A stretch of 64,000 bases of DNA, taken from Furcasterigmium furcatum. Its lineage: Eukaryota; Ascomycota; Sordariomycetes; Glomerellales; Plectosphaerellaceae. The first letter of the stretch is position 1. Every line of letters begins with the position of its first letter. The notes beneath the pieces are model-generated. The model searched no databases, was not told the DNA's origin, and saw only the letters and a list, made by a program, of their open reading frames with translations. The stretch covers positions 744,001 to 808,000 of the forward strand of contig BCIA01000008.1 in the NCBI GenBank assembly GCA_001599815.1, read 5' to 3'. Of the stretch, positions 10,691-21,453 are shown in pieces. The position numbers and the translations under genes were made by a program.

Positions 10691-12402
10691 CTACGCCGAG
10701 CGCGGCTTGATCCGGCAAATGACCTCCTTCGTCCGATAGAACCACCTGGAACTCGTCCACCACTCCTTGCTCGGATCGTCGAGCTCGATATCGAACCTCG
10801 AGATGAGCGTCGGGACGACCTTGTAGACTTCCATCATGCTCAGGTTGCGGCCCAGGCAGATGCGCGAGCCGCCGCCAAAGGCGATGCTGGCATTGCCCCA
10901 CTCCTGCATCCTCTTCGAGAAGGCCTCGTCGTCCTCGCCGTCGCGCTGGAGCCACCTGTCGGGGAAGTAGTCATCGGCGTCCGCGCCGAAGACGCCCTTG
11001 TTCCGCCCGACGATGTAGGGGTTCATGCCGACGAACGAACCGCCGGGGACGTGACGGCCGTCGGGGAGGACGAGCCCGTCCTGGGGGACGATGCGCTCCA
11101 TGCACATGGAGACCGCGGGGTGGTAGCGGATGGTCTCCTTGACCACGGCCTCAAGGTAGGGCAGGGCGCGGGCGGTGGCGTGGGGGCACGGGCCGGTGGT
11201 CTTGACGTTCTGGCGGACCTCGGCGACGAGACGCTTCCAGATGCGCTGGTCCTTCAGGCAGTGGTAGAAGAGGGCATGCATGGTGATGGCCGTGGTGTCT
11301 GCGCCGGCGATGAGGTTCAGCAGCAGGTAGCCGATGATGGTGCCCTCGTCGACGAGGTCGGGGTGTGTCGACTTGGACTCGATGAAGTACTGCAGGAAGT
11401 CGGGTTTGGCGGGGTCGAAGTTCTTGTCCTCGCCCTTGAGGCGGGCCATGAGGTTCTCGACAGCAATGCGCGTGACGTTGGAGATATTGGGCGGGCCGAG
11501 AGGGTACACGGGGTTCTTGTCGAGGACGTAGTCGAGCCACGGCATCTGGCCGCACATGCCGAGGTAGTCAATGGACTGGTCGGCGGTGGCGAGGGTGCCG
11601 TCGAAGTCGCGCCCTTCCTTCAAGTAGCCGAACTTCTGGCTGAAGGTGACAGCACCGAGGAAGTCCCAGGCATCTTAAGGTCTGGTCAGCAAGGTTGTGG
11701 GCCGAGGAGGAGAAGTCGTACTACTCACAGAAGGCGAGCCAGTTGCTAAAGTCGCAGACAGCACCGGTCTTCGAGAAACGCCTCTCGAGGTGGTCGCAAA
11801 AGTCGGCAATGACCGCGTCCATGTGCGGCTCCATGGCCAGCACGCTGGGCACCGAGTAGTGGCGGACGACGGGCCGCTTGAGACGGGCATGCTCGAAATT
11901 GTCCACCTGGCTGAACATGTGGTACGTGATCTTGCCATCGACGTAGGAGCTGCTGTTCTTGTAGAAGTCCGTCTTTGTCCACTTGCCGTCCGTGTTGTAG
12001 ATGGTACGCGTGAGCTCAGGGTAGTCGAGGTCAAGCAGGTTCGGGCCGAGACGAACGACGGGGCCGTACTTCTCATGCAGCTTCTTCATCCGAGGGGCGT
12101 AGTCCGCCGAGATGGCCAGACGGAGGCGCCACAGGTTGGTCCATCCTGTCAAGGCAGTCAGAATCTGAATGACTAAGGAGCCTGGTAGTTGTCATCAAGC
12201 TGACTGGTGATCACTGACCTGCGAGGAACGGGCCGGGGTACTTCTTCAGGGGGGACGTGCAATAAGACACGAGGTACCAGAGGAAGACAGTGATCGCCGG
12301 TGTCAGAAACACCAGGGCGGCCTTGTTCGACTTGACAGCGTCCAAGAACTCGGGGAAATTCTGCGGCAGGGCGCCGTTGGATTGGGGGAGTAAGGATTCC
12401 AT
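10691..12402 (-). CDS. Cytochrome P450 monooxygenase (3 exons, 527 aa)
   Basis: Exons 12402-12219, 12145-11729 and 11673-10691. Both introns have good donors (GTCAGT, GTGAGT) and CTGAC branch sites. The N-terminus has one membrane anchor (LVFLTPAITVFLWYLV) and the KYPGPFLAGW proline hinge. The I-helix is AGADTT, the K-helix ETIR, and the heme loop FGGGSRICLGRN has the axial thiolate at Cys473. The length is typical of an ER-bound class II fungal P450. The sequence style is near the pisatin-demethylase/benzoate-hydroxylase-like families (inference), so it probably hydroxylates a small aromatic or phytochemical. It is divergent from the rhodopsin-like gene across 888 nt. The start MESLLPQSN was chosen because it places the anchor at the usual position. 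Confidence 0.93.
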
Positions 12403-13290
12403 GACGATGATGAGCTCTGCTGCGCACCAGCCAGTGTTCCCGAGCGAACGGACGCACGGGGGGACGGGGTAACACACACTTTTTAAGAGACTGACCGCAG
12501 CCCTCGTTTCCGAGAGATCTCCAATATCGCACAGCCTTGGCTGCATGTCTTCACAGACGCGTGAGGTCAATACTTCTGCAAGGCCCCCGCCGCAGTCCGG
12601 GGTCTGCTGTGGGGCACCGGCACCGGACCCCCGTCAAACGGCCCCACAAACCGCACCAACCGCCATATTATCCCGGTCCGATGTGACATCTGCGGCATAT
12701 AGACTGGGGTAGGGAGCCACAAACTGATTACCCGTTACCAATCCGTGGGGGCGTGGGGAGCTTGGTAGGTTGATACCCTGTTACGTGCCGCGTCGCTTCG
12801 ATGCTTTGGGAGAAGATCAGTGGTTACCCTGCTTGTTGGTTTCCTCTCCTGAACTGTGCCGCATGCTGTGCCCCATAGCAGCCTGCTTCACGGCCTCTGA
12901 CCCACGGTTTCAGGGGCTTGAGGTACCTGATAGAACGGCCTCACCGGTCAGAAAACTCTTTGCCTCGCAAGGGTTGCAAGGACCTCCAGACCGCTGTCTC
13001 CGCTGGCGAGTCCGCGGGGGAGGCGGACGTGGTCGTGTTGGGCGACTTGGTCGGCGTCTCTGTGCTCTCAGTCATTTTGGAATTGAGGCTGCTGATCGCA
13101 AGAATGCCTGCAGTCTCGGCCTGATTCTAGGAGCCAGCCCCTGGATGGGAAAAATATCTGGTGACAATATAGAGTCTGCTCTGCTCTACTCTGCTCGATG
13201 CGACCCGAGAGTTCCTTCACCTCGTTCCGTCCAGCGAAAGCTTTTCACGCCCGTCGATTTTTTAACCGAGCTTTCGCAGTGCAAGTCAAT
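12403..13290. other. Shared divergent promoter region
   Basis: 888 nt between the divergent P450 and rhodopsin-like genes. Minus-strand frames upstream of 12402 remain open but have no ATG in a protein-like context, so I read this as promoter and leader. No gene seen. Confidence 0.55.
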
Positions 13291-14752
13291 ATGGGTCTCA
13301 AGGGTGAAGCAGTATGGGCTCTGGCCGTCATGTGGACGCTGACGGGTCTCGTCTTCGCATTCTTGCTGCTTCGACTCTACACTAGAATCGTCTGCCTGGC
13401 AGCGTACGGCGTCGATGACCACATCTACGCTGTTGCTTTTGTGGGTGAACTGGGTCAGCCGCGTCATCTGGAGCTGACAGTCAAAACAGATATTCCTCGT
13501 CATCTTCACTGCTTTCACCCACGTCTCCGGCAACTATGGCTTCGGCCAAACCATCGCAGAGATCGGCAATGCTGAGGATGTTGTCAAGGCGACGCTGTAC
13601 GAATGTATCGGCCAGGGCTTTGCCATCGTTGGGATGGCCATCGCCAAAGCAGCTCTGGGAACTTTCTTGCTGCGGCTCGTCAACCTTCGCTGGCACAAGA
13701 TTGCCATCTGGACAGCCATGATCGGTGTCACACTGGCCTCCATCGGTACGTTTAGATCTACGAGTTGACCCCAAAGTCTTCAGCTGACAATGCCCTCGCA
13801 ACAGCTCAAGTCTTGTGCTTTTGGTTGTCCTGCGTGCCCTTTGCATTCGTCTACGACCGCCGCATCCCCGGAGGGTACTGCCCAATTGACACACGGCCGA
13901 CCTCGTACATTCTCTGCGGTATGCATTCTTCTTTTCGGACCAATGAATCTTCTGCTGACAGCGTCTTCAGTATCGACCATCTTGGTCGACTTCTTCTTCG
14001 CCATTTTCCCCTGGATCATCGTCTGGGACCTTCAGATGCCGCGTAGGGAGAAGTTCACCATCGCAGGCAGTTTCAGTCTTGGTTTGCTGTATGATAAGGC
14101 TCCCTGAGCCCCAGAGATTTCATCTTGCTGACAAGCTACAGCGCCGCTGCCGCCGGTATCGTGCGAACAACAGAGGTCCCGGGCCTGTACACCGTGAACT
14201 ATCTACGTAGGTCCCTCATTCCTGAGCGCAGTGGTTGCCAAACTGACCGGTCTTCTTTCTTGCACAGGAGACAGCGTTGGTCTGATCGTCTGGTCCAACG
14301 CCGAGATGGCCATCACGCTCATCTGCATCGGCATTCCCGTTTGCCGACCACTGTACCGACGCATCTTCAGCAACATGTCCTCGTCGCGTTCTACCGGATA
14401 CCAAAAGCAAGGCCCCTCGAATGACAACCATTCCTCCATTGCCCTGCGGACGATCGGAGGAGGGGCCGTGGACCGCGACGGGCAGTTCGTCTCATCGAAG
14501 CGCAATGATACCAGGCCCAAGGACTCCGAGAGCGAGACGAGCCTGAACGAGGTCAAGATTGGCGTCAACGGTCCCTTTACACGTACAAAAGTCGGCACGG
14601 GGAGGAGGGACAGCATCCGCGATGACACCTCAGCCGAGGGAATCCTGGAGGCGGAGTACCGCTCAGGACAGGAGGACGGCGAGAGGGACGGCGGTGACTA
14701 CAGGAAAGGCCAGATCACGGTCACGGAGACAGTGAGGGTGGAGCGGTCTTGA
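13291..14752 (+). CDS. Rhodopsin-like seven-helix integral membrane protein (6 exons, 395 aa)
   Basis: Exons 13291-13440, 13490-13745, 13805-13918, 13971-14088, 14142-14206 and 14268-14752. Introns are 49-61 nt, most with CTGAC branch sites. The spliced product has a helix near residues 8-30 followed by an RLYTRI turn, then a GVDDHIYA motif, more helices (FLVIFTAFTH, ALGTFLLRLV, VDFFFAIFPW, LICIGIPVC) and the WSNAEM turn. A long polar cytosolic tail rich in Ser, Asp and Arg follows. This is the fungal rhodopsin domain (PTH11-related) family without the CFEM extracellular part. It is likely a plasma-membrane protein of unknown ligand, and a sensory role is inference. It is divergent from the P450. 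Confidence 0.88.
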
Positions 14753-15681
14753 TTGCCGTGAGATCGTCCACAGATAGTTCAGGTGGTGCTAGAGGAGGTC
14801 AACATGTCGAAACCTAGGTATTGTACTGCAATGGACAGCCAGGAGCACAATAGTCAATCTACATACCGACCACAGCTTCTAGCCAATGGTCAATCGCAAA
14901 ACATATATTAGCCTTGATTTCATCCGTTTCCCTGCCGGAATGATCGTAGTGGGCAGAGGTATCGTGCGTCTTCGACTGAGAAAAAGGGACTCGCAGTTCG
15001 GCTGCCATTCAAACCCCTGAAGCCGGAGCTGGCGGGAAACATGCATTGTAGAGACGCGCCCCCTCCTTTCTTCACCGGAAAGATTGTGACAGCTCACCTC
15101 GCCTCCAGACCACCGGATCCCGGTTCGAGGGTTGGCTGGGTGGATGCTGATTGTGGTGCCAAGGAGTTGCATGCATGTCGGTTGGCGTGGCCATCTGCAA
15201 CGGTTGCAGGTGGTCAGCACATTGTTCTACTCGGTTTCCGCGTTGAGCGAAGAGTCGCTCAATATGGGTGTGAAGAGTCTGACAAGAAAACGTGTCATCC
15301 CGAGGGTTTGGAGTCCCTCGGGACTTTTCCATCTCGTTGGGTTTCCACGCGGGCGGGATGCTGGGAGGTGACGTCTCGCAGGCAATGAGCATGCAACCAA
15401 TGGATACATCCAATGGTTTGTGCTGCAACAATGTGCATGCACAACTCCCTACCGCATTCTTTGTCATATGTACATGGATACCTCCCAGGGCCTGGTGGAC
15501 CGACGGACAGTTTGTTCGCCCGCTGCCCAGCCAAGTCTACAGCACGGCCTCCTCCTTTCCATGTGAGAGTTTCAGGGATCTTTTCAGCCGTGATTTCGTT
15601 CGACCTGTTCTCTCAATTCTTTCTCAACTGACATGGCACCTTGTGTGACGATCACGGTTATTGCGTTGATTATGAAGTCCA
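14753..15681. other. Intergenic, convergent 3' flanks
   Basis: 929 nt between two convergent genes. Several overlapping short ORFs on both strands lack motifs and splice sites that would join them. No gene seen. Confidence 0.6.
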
Positions 15682-17019
15682 CTACAGCACCACCACCGCC
15701 TCGACGTTCCACCCTTGCGGCAAGGGCGACGGCCTCTCAATGTGGACGTCTTCCACCTGCAGTCCCCGGATGTTCTTGGAAAAGACAGCCGGCAAGCCGC
15801 CGGGGTAATCGACCAGACCGACGATGCGCCCGTCCTTGTCGAGCCGGAAGGCGTTGGCGCGGCCCGTCGCGCCCTCCTCCTCAAACTTGTCCCAGCGGTC
15901 TGCCACGGTCGGCCGCAGGTCGTACACCAACGACGTCCTGCACTTGCCGGCGCGCTGCGTCAGGTTGACCCTCCGCAGGGTGACGTCCTCGATCTCGCTC
16001 TCGCGCTCGGCGACGAGGTTGATGGCGCCTTCGACGGTCCCCGTGACATCCTCGACAATGACGCGCCGCACGGCGCCGACGGGTCCCTCCTCCGGCCGAC
16101 GGCTGATTGTGTTGACGGTGAGGGCCTCGCCGGAGCCCCAGAAGCCGAGCGGTCGCTCCTGGGAGTCGACAAAGATCCGAGAGAAGCGGATGTCCTCGAC
16201 GACGCCGCCGTCGCGGGAGAAGATGCCCATGGCGCGGTTCGAGTTTTCGACGCGAATGTCCTCGAAGACGATGTTGCGGAAGGGCGAGAAGCTTTCGGTG
16301 CCGATCTTGAGCGCGCACGAGTTGCTCTTGACGACGCAGTGGCGGGCGGTGACGTTCTCGCAGGCGCCGGTGAGGGACCCGTCGAGGCGGCGCGTCGTCT
16401 TGAGGACGATGGCGTCGTCGGCGGTGCGGAAGCTGGAGTGCTCGATGAGCACGTTCGTGCAGGCGTCGATGGCGATGCCGTCCGTGTTGGGCATGCTGCG
16501 GTTGTTCTCGACGGTGACGTGGCGGACCGTGACGTTGTCGCAGGCGATGTAGTGCATCGTCCACAGGGGGGCGTCATCGATTTGCACGCCCTCGACGCGG
16601 ACGTTGGCGCAGCCCTCGAGGACCAGGACACGGGGCCGGAATTTGTGCGCCTTGAGGACGCCCATCTCCTCGTCGATGCCCGAGGCGAAACCCTCGGCGC
16701 CGTTGCCGAAGATGCGGCCGCCGCCGACGATGGCGATGTCGCGGGCGTCACGGGCGACAATCATGCCGCGGTCGCTCTCCTCGGCGATGACTGAGACGGT
16801 GGTCGCGGCGTAGGCTTCATAGTTCGAGATGAACCGGAGCTCGGCGCCCTCGAGCACTTCAAGAGTCAGACTGGAACGCAGGCGGATGCCGCCGAGGTGG
16901 TGAACGCCAGGCTCGAATACGAGGTGGAGGCCATCCGAGTCGGCGTTGATAGCCGACTGGACGCGTGCGGTGGCATCGCCTTGCTGCGGAGCGATGCGGA
17001 CCTGCTTTTGAGAGGACAT
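15682..17019 (-). CDS. GH28-like right-handed beta-helix enzyme, intronless, no signal peptide (445 aa)
   Basis: Start MSSQKQVRIAP at 17019. Tandem beta-helix rungs (VRVEGVQI, VTVRHVTV, VLIEHSSF, IVFEDIRV) surround glycoside hydrolase 28 signatures: NTDGIAID and TADDAIVLK supply the paired acidic residues of the active site. The canonical GHG His is replaced by a SNSCALKIGTES stretch, and the RIK position reads RAMGIFSRDGG. The family hydrolyses galacturonan or rhamnogalacturonan bonds. The absence of a leader suggests an intracellular enzyme acting on imported oligosaccharides, as known for bacterial-type members. GC-rich and intronless, unlike most neighbours, so horizontal origin is possible but not shown. 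Confidence 0.85.
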   Translation of the reverse strand: MSSQKQVRIAPQQGDATARVQSAINADSDGLHLVFEPGVHHLGGIRLRSSLTLEVLEGAELRFISNYEAYAATTVSVIAEESDRGMIVARDARDIAIVGGGRIFGNGAEGFASGIDEEMGVLKAHKFRPRVLVLEGCANVRVEGVQIDDAPLWTMHYIACDNVTVRHVTVENNRSMPNTDGIAIDACTNVLIEHSSFRTADDAIVLKTTRRLDGSLTGACENVTARHCVVKSNSCALKIGTESFSPFRNIVFEDIRVENSNRAMGIFSRDGGVVEDIRFSRIFVDSQERPLGFWGSGEALTVNTISRRPEEGPVGAVRRVIVEDVTGTVEGAINLVAERESEIEDVTLRRVNLTQRAGKCRTSLVYDLRPTVADRWDKFEEEGATGRANAFRLDKDGRIVGLVDYPGGLPAVFSKNIRGLQVEDVHIERPSPLPQGWNVEAVVVL

Positions 17020-17398
17020 CGTGGAGGCTTGTCTGATGTTTTTTTACGCGAGGGCTCGAGCAACTGAAGGCATAGTGGACAGCCCTCTTGTATGAGCTGG
17101 ATCCATGGGAGACGAGGGGCTGAGCATGAGGTTCGGGGAGAATTACTCGATCCAGGCATTGTCGACTGCTTCAAAGGCCCGCTGCGGGTCCCCGTGGGGT
17201 ATCGTGGAGCGCTAAAGAGTCGTAGCTCCGGGGTTTTTGTCCCCAGTCGGGCCCGTATGCACCGAAAGGCCGAGCGTATGTCATATCCCACTCTCACCGA
17301 GTCATCCGACAGCCAGGTTCAATCCTGGACAAGTACTGATCAAGGTCGCTTCGCTATGCATGTCTATAACTTCTTTACCCGCCGGTCGAGCCGACCTC
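17020..17398. other. Intergenic, GH28 promoter
   Basis: 379 nt between two minus-strand genes. It holds the GH28-like gene promoter and the kelch gene 3' flank. No gene seen. Confidence 0.6.
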
Positions 17399-19394
17399 TT
17401 ACCTATTCGCCGCCGTGTTCTGAGTGCCCCAGCCGGTCCCGTCCATCTCGTACCGCTCGTTCGTCGCCACCTCGGAGGGCAAGTAGCCGGAGTGGAGCTC
17501 GCTGGCCGGTGGTGAGCCCGGGGCCGCTTGGTAGCCCTGCGGGTAATACAACGGCGTCCCGGCGTGCTTCGACTCGGTGTTGTCCATCTCCGGGTGCGAC
17601 GGCGGTGGCTGAGAATCCTCAACTGCCTGCCTCCTCTTCTTCCTCCGCAGGAACCAGAACACGCCTCCCACGATTGCGATGACGGCCACGCCTCCAATGA
17701 CGCCGCCGGCGATGGCACCAACAGGCACCGAGCCGCTGTCCTCTTTCTCTCCAGGAGCATTCGAGGGAGATGGCGTCGGCTCTCCACCGCCGCCGCCGTC
17801 GCTCTCCGTAAACAAGGCCTTGACGCCGTCGGTCCAGTCGACATTTTCCAGCCCTCCATCATTGTACCAGCTCGTGATCCTCTCGTGTTGCTCATACGCC
17901 TCCGCGTCCGCCCGGTACTCGCTGGTCCACTGCAGCGCGCTCATGTCGAAGATCATGATCCCATTGGGAGAAGGATCAGGTATCTGCCAGGGGTCGACGT
18001 CGTTGTCGCCCCGCAGTCCGCCCCAGCTGATCAAGTGGCGCTTCCCGGCGACGGCGCAGGTGTGCTCGCGCCGCTGCCGGTCGCGGTTCGACTGGTTCGT
18101 CACGGACGTCCAGTGGAACCCGGGCAAGCTGAGGACGTGGACGTCGCTGTAGTCCGCCCGCACGAAGTTGTTGCTGCCGCCGTAGATGAATCTAGTAACC
18201 ACGTCTTTCGTCAGATACCAGACCAACCAGCCAATTCTGGGCGCCTTGTTGGGCGGGTGAGCTTACATATCGAATCGGCCACCTTCGGCGACGACGCCGC
18301 CAAAGCAGAAGTTGTACCGGCCCACGGGGTCGCTGCCGGTCGTCTCCTGGCTGTACCACTTCTTGGTGACGGGGTCCATGAAGTGCATCGTGCTAAAGGT
18401 GATCCAGTCGTCTTGGCTGTTATCGCCGTTGGCCTCACGGTTCCCAATGCCGCCCAGCATGAAGATGAGCCCGTTGGGGCCCATGTTCGGGACGAAGACG
18501 GCGCCGCCGCCAAAGATGGTCTTGCTCTCCGAGTACGGCCCCTGCTCGTGCTCTTTCCACTCCTTGCTCGTGAAGTTGAACGAGGCATAGCCCGAGTAGG
18601 TGCCGATCGGCTCCCTCGTCGAGGCCGATTCCGTGATGCCGCCGAAAACGAAGCCCTGGCCGGGAGTGCTGACGAACGCGTTGTTCCGCGTCCGCTTTAT
18701 GCTGAAGAACGCATTGTTCTGATCTTCAGGCGTCGCGTTCTCCCATTCTCCCCGGCCCGAGCCGTCGGGCTTGAACTGCCACAGCTCAGAGGGATCTCGG
18801 ATCTCTTCGCCGTGAGACGTTCTCCCGCCCCATGCGTAGAAAGATTCGGTGCTTTCGTCGACCAGAATCGCTTGCTGGAGGAGGACTTGTTTATGGTCGG
18901 GCCCGTATTCGGTCTGGATGATCTCGACATCCGCGTCGGTCCAGGATTTGGTCAAGTCGATCGAAAGAGTCGCATTCACTGGCGTAGAGGGAAAGTCGCC
19001 CCTTGGTCAGCAACGGCCTGCCCGATAAATGTGATGGTGACTGGGGTTTGCAAACCTGGATCCTGGATGCGAAATGTGTTTTTCCGCGCAACTTCCTCGC
19101 CGTCGATATAGAGATAGTCGCCAACGACGGCGGCTGGACAGGCGCGCAACCATCGTCAGTCAGGGAGCTTGGAGTTGGAGAAAAGGGGAATGCGGAAGCG
19201 CACATACCTCGAGCATATAAGCGGCGATAGAAATCGTCCCTCGAGGGCATGTTCTCGGGCTCAGCCAGAGGAGTCTCGCTGGGTTCGGGCTGGGCCTCAC
19301 TCGGTTCCGGAGTGGCAGAACTTGCATCTCCGAAAGCAACCTGCGTACAGGCTGCCCAGACCAAGATGGACAATATGCTGCGCGAGACGCCCAT
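17399..19394 (-). CDS. Secreted kelch-repeat protein with C-terminal membrane helix (4 exons, 589 aa)
   Basis: Exons 19394-19208, 19133-19056, 18978-18267 and 18191-17399, joined by donors GTATGT, GTTTGC and GTAAGC. The N-terminus is a signal peptide (MGVSRSILSILVWAACTQVAFG) followed by a Pro/Glu-rich linker. The middle has kelch-type blades with GG turns (FYAWGGRTS, FVFGGITES, FMLGGIGN, CFGGVVAEGG, FIYGGSNN), forming a galactose-oxidase-like propeller. Residues about 483-506 form one membrane helix (GVIGGVAVIAIVGGVFWFL) before RRKKRR and an acidic/Pro-rich cytosolic tail. It is probably a type I cell-surface protein. No copper-oxidase ligands were looked for in detail, and no enzymatic role is claimed. 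Confidence 0.87.
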
Positions 19395-19979
19395 CTCGCC
19401 AAGTCACTCTGAGAATACTTGTACGATGACGACTTGGTGTGTTGCTTGGCTCTTGTCGCCCGATGACGCGCGGAAGAAATACAAGATGACTCGGCACAGG
19501 ATGGCAGCATCTGGCGATCAAGCGAAGGACACTTGATACCCCCTGAGCAGCGAGAGCCCGCCCCCAAATTATCATGCCACTGTCCCGTCACGAAGCCCTG
19601 TTCAACTCTCACATCGTTGGCTTGTGGTTGGTTCCTTCGGATCTTTGGTTCTGAGAATGGGGTCGATTGTGCAGGGGTGGCCTGTGTGACCCGTTGGTCG
19701 AAGCGCCATGGCAAGGCTGAGTCCTCCAAGAATAACTGCCCTCGGGCGAACAGGCAGGGGGCGCGGCATCGGATCCTCTTGCGCTGCCCATCAGATCATT
19801 GGACGACACCAGCTGTCGTGCGCACATGATGGAGCGCGACGGACGACGATGGGAGCTTACTTGGATGTACGTAAAGAATAATTAGAACGTGAACATTCGG
19901 CTGGAAGAAGCTCCGGGTCCGCAGACAGGGGTACCAGGGTCAGCGCATCCATCCAGCTGCTCCGATCAGTGTATAAGTA
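19395..19979. other. Intergenic, kelch gene 5' flank
   Basis: 585 nt of normal base composition upstream of the kelch gene, ending where the AT-rich island begins. No gene seen. Confidence 0.55.
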
Positions 19980-20760
19980 AATAACCGTTCTTTAATATAT
20001 ACCTAACTATTTAGTTAATAATAAGTTTCTCTATAGGATAAAGGAGCTTAATAGGACGCGGTAGGTGTCCTTCTACCTTATATTTACGACCTAGGTTTAT
20101 CTCGATATCCATTATATATTATAGAGATACGCTATAAAAGCATCCGAGAATCTACTATTTATATTAAAGATCTTTTATAAGGATAGTACTAGTTACTTAG
20201 AGTTTTATAAAAAGTTAAAGTCTAAGAATTAGCTAATATTAAACGATAATAGGTTATACTCGCTATAGAAGGAAATATACTAGATATAGTTAAATCCTAT
20301 TTACCGGAATAAAGTTAAATAACTTTAGAGAAGCGGCTTCTCTTATCCGCTAAGTATACGACTATACTTACTATTATCTTAGTCGCCTATTATCGCGGGG
20401 CTAATACTCTTCTACTTCCGCGCCTATCTATAAAATATAGGTATAGCTATAAATAAGGCTCAGGGTTTAATCCTTCACTCCGCCTATCTCTATAATACCT
20501 TACGGGATAAAAGGCTTCTAAAGGTAAATCACCGCTAGGAAGATATAAATATCGTCTAAAGCCTTTTTGGACGTAAGAATTTCTACGTTAGGGACAATCC
20601 AAGGACGCGGCCAGAGTACCTATCTACATTCTGCCTAAAAATCAGCGTATCTACGGCCGCATTTAGACAGCATAATATCGCGCTTAGGTTAAAGGCCGGC
20701 CCGCGCTTACTAAAAGGCGACGCATCGGTCTCAAAAATATTCTTCGCGCGGTACCTTCAA
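19980..20760. repeat. AT-rich island, probable RIP-mutated repeat relic
   Basis: The sequence changes sharply to AT-rich text crowded with TA steps and almost empty of TG and CA (nearly no TG between 19990 and 20480). This is the signature left when C:G to T:A mutation destroys duplicated DNA at CpA sites. Short motifs such as CCTATCT recur. No ORF or terminal repeat survives, so the element class cannot be named. Toward 20480-20760 the composition drifts back to normal. Confidence 0.65.
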
Positions 20761-21453
20761 AATTCAGGCCAGCTCGACTAGACTCCCAAGTACATTAACG
20801 GTATTATTGCGCATAGTCGATTCGAAGAGCAAAGCTCTAAGGAAAGCAGCCTGGTGTTCATCAAAAGTACCCACCCGCAGAAGGCTCGGCACCCGGAGGC
20901 TGCTAAGAACGGACCACCGGCAGGGGTATGGAAGTCTTGTCTCCCAACAAACAATGCCTACTTGCCTGCTTGCCTGCGGTTCGACCGCGACATGGGCAGG
21001 GAGATGCACCAGAACTCATGTCTCATGCTCCCAGCGGCCGATGCGTTATTTGTGGCTCGGACTTGGCAGCCAGCCATCATGAACGACACCCGGGGCGACC
21101 GCCAAGCAACAACAAACGGCCGCGTCGATCGACGATGTAGAGGCCTGATGTGAAACGCTATATTAATCGCTAGCCTCCTCCCTCTAGAGGGAGGCTAGAC
21201 TACTACTTTATATGTCTTCCTAGCCCTAGGGGCCCCCTAGGTCCTCCAATGTGTATAAGGTGGCCTTAACCCCTTGTAGAACCGTTGAGGCTTTGGTTGG
21301 AATCGGCATTCAACATTCAAAACACGAACCCGTCATTTCATGGAGTTGACAACACATCGAGAGCTTTCTACGATGAGCCGAGCTAGAGAGCCAGGCGGCA
21401 CACAGCACAGTCCAGCTTCCCTCTGTGAGGCGACCTAGCCCGTTGCCTCAAAT
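20761..21453. other. Gene-free flank of the AT-rich island
   Basis: About 690 nt of mixed composition with short motif-free ORFs. It contains two palindromes (21170-21241, listed separately) and ends at the transporter stop codon. Confidence 0.5.
21170..21241. repeat. Two closely spaced palindromes
   Basis: Arms CTAGCCTCC (21170-21178) and GGAGGCTAG (21190-21198) are exact complements. A second palindrome has CCTAGGGG (21225-21232) and CCCCTAGG (21234-21241). They lie in a repeat-derived tract and may be ends of a decayed element. Confidence 0.45.

Noticed and set aside
10631..11749. 372-codon plus-strand ORF
   Set aside because: Shadow of the P450 on the other strand: low-complexity Asp/Val/Gly/Ala composition, no motif.
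15715..16794. 359-codon plus-strand ORF
   Set aside because: Antisense shadow of the GH28-like gene, which has clear family motifs.
17312..17328. T-arm-like string CCAGGTTCAATCCTGG
   Set aside because: With a seven-base loop the stem does not pair, and there is no D-arm upstream.
17528..19111. 527-codon plus-strand ORF
   Set aside because: Antisense to the kelch gene and spans its introns; no domain.
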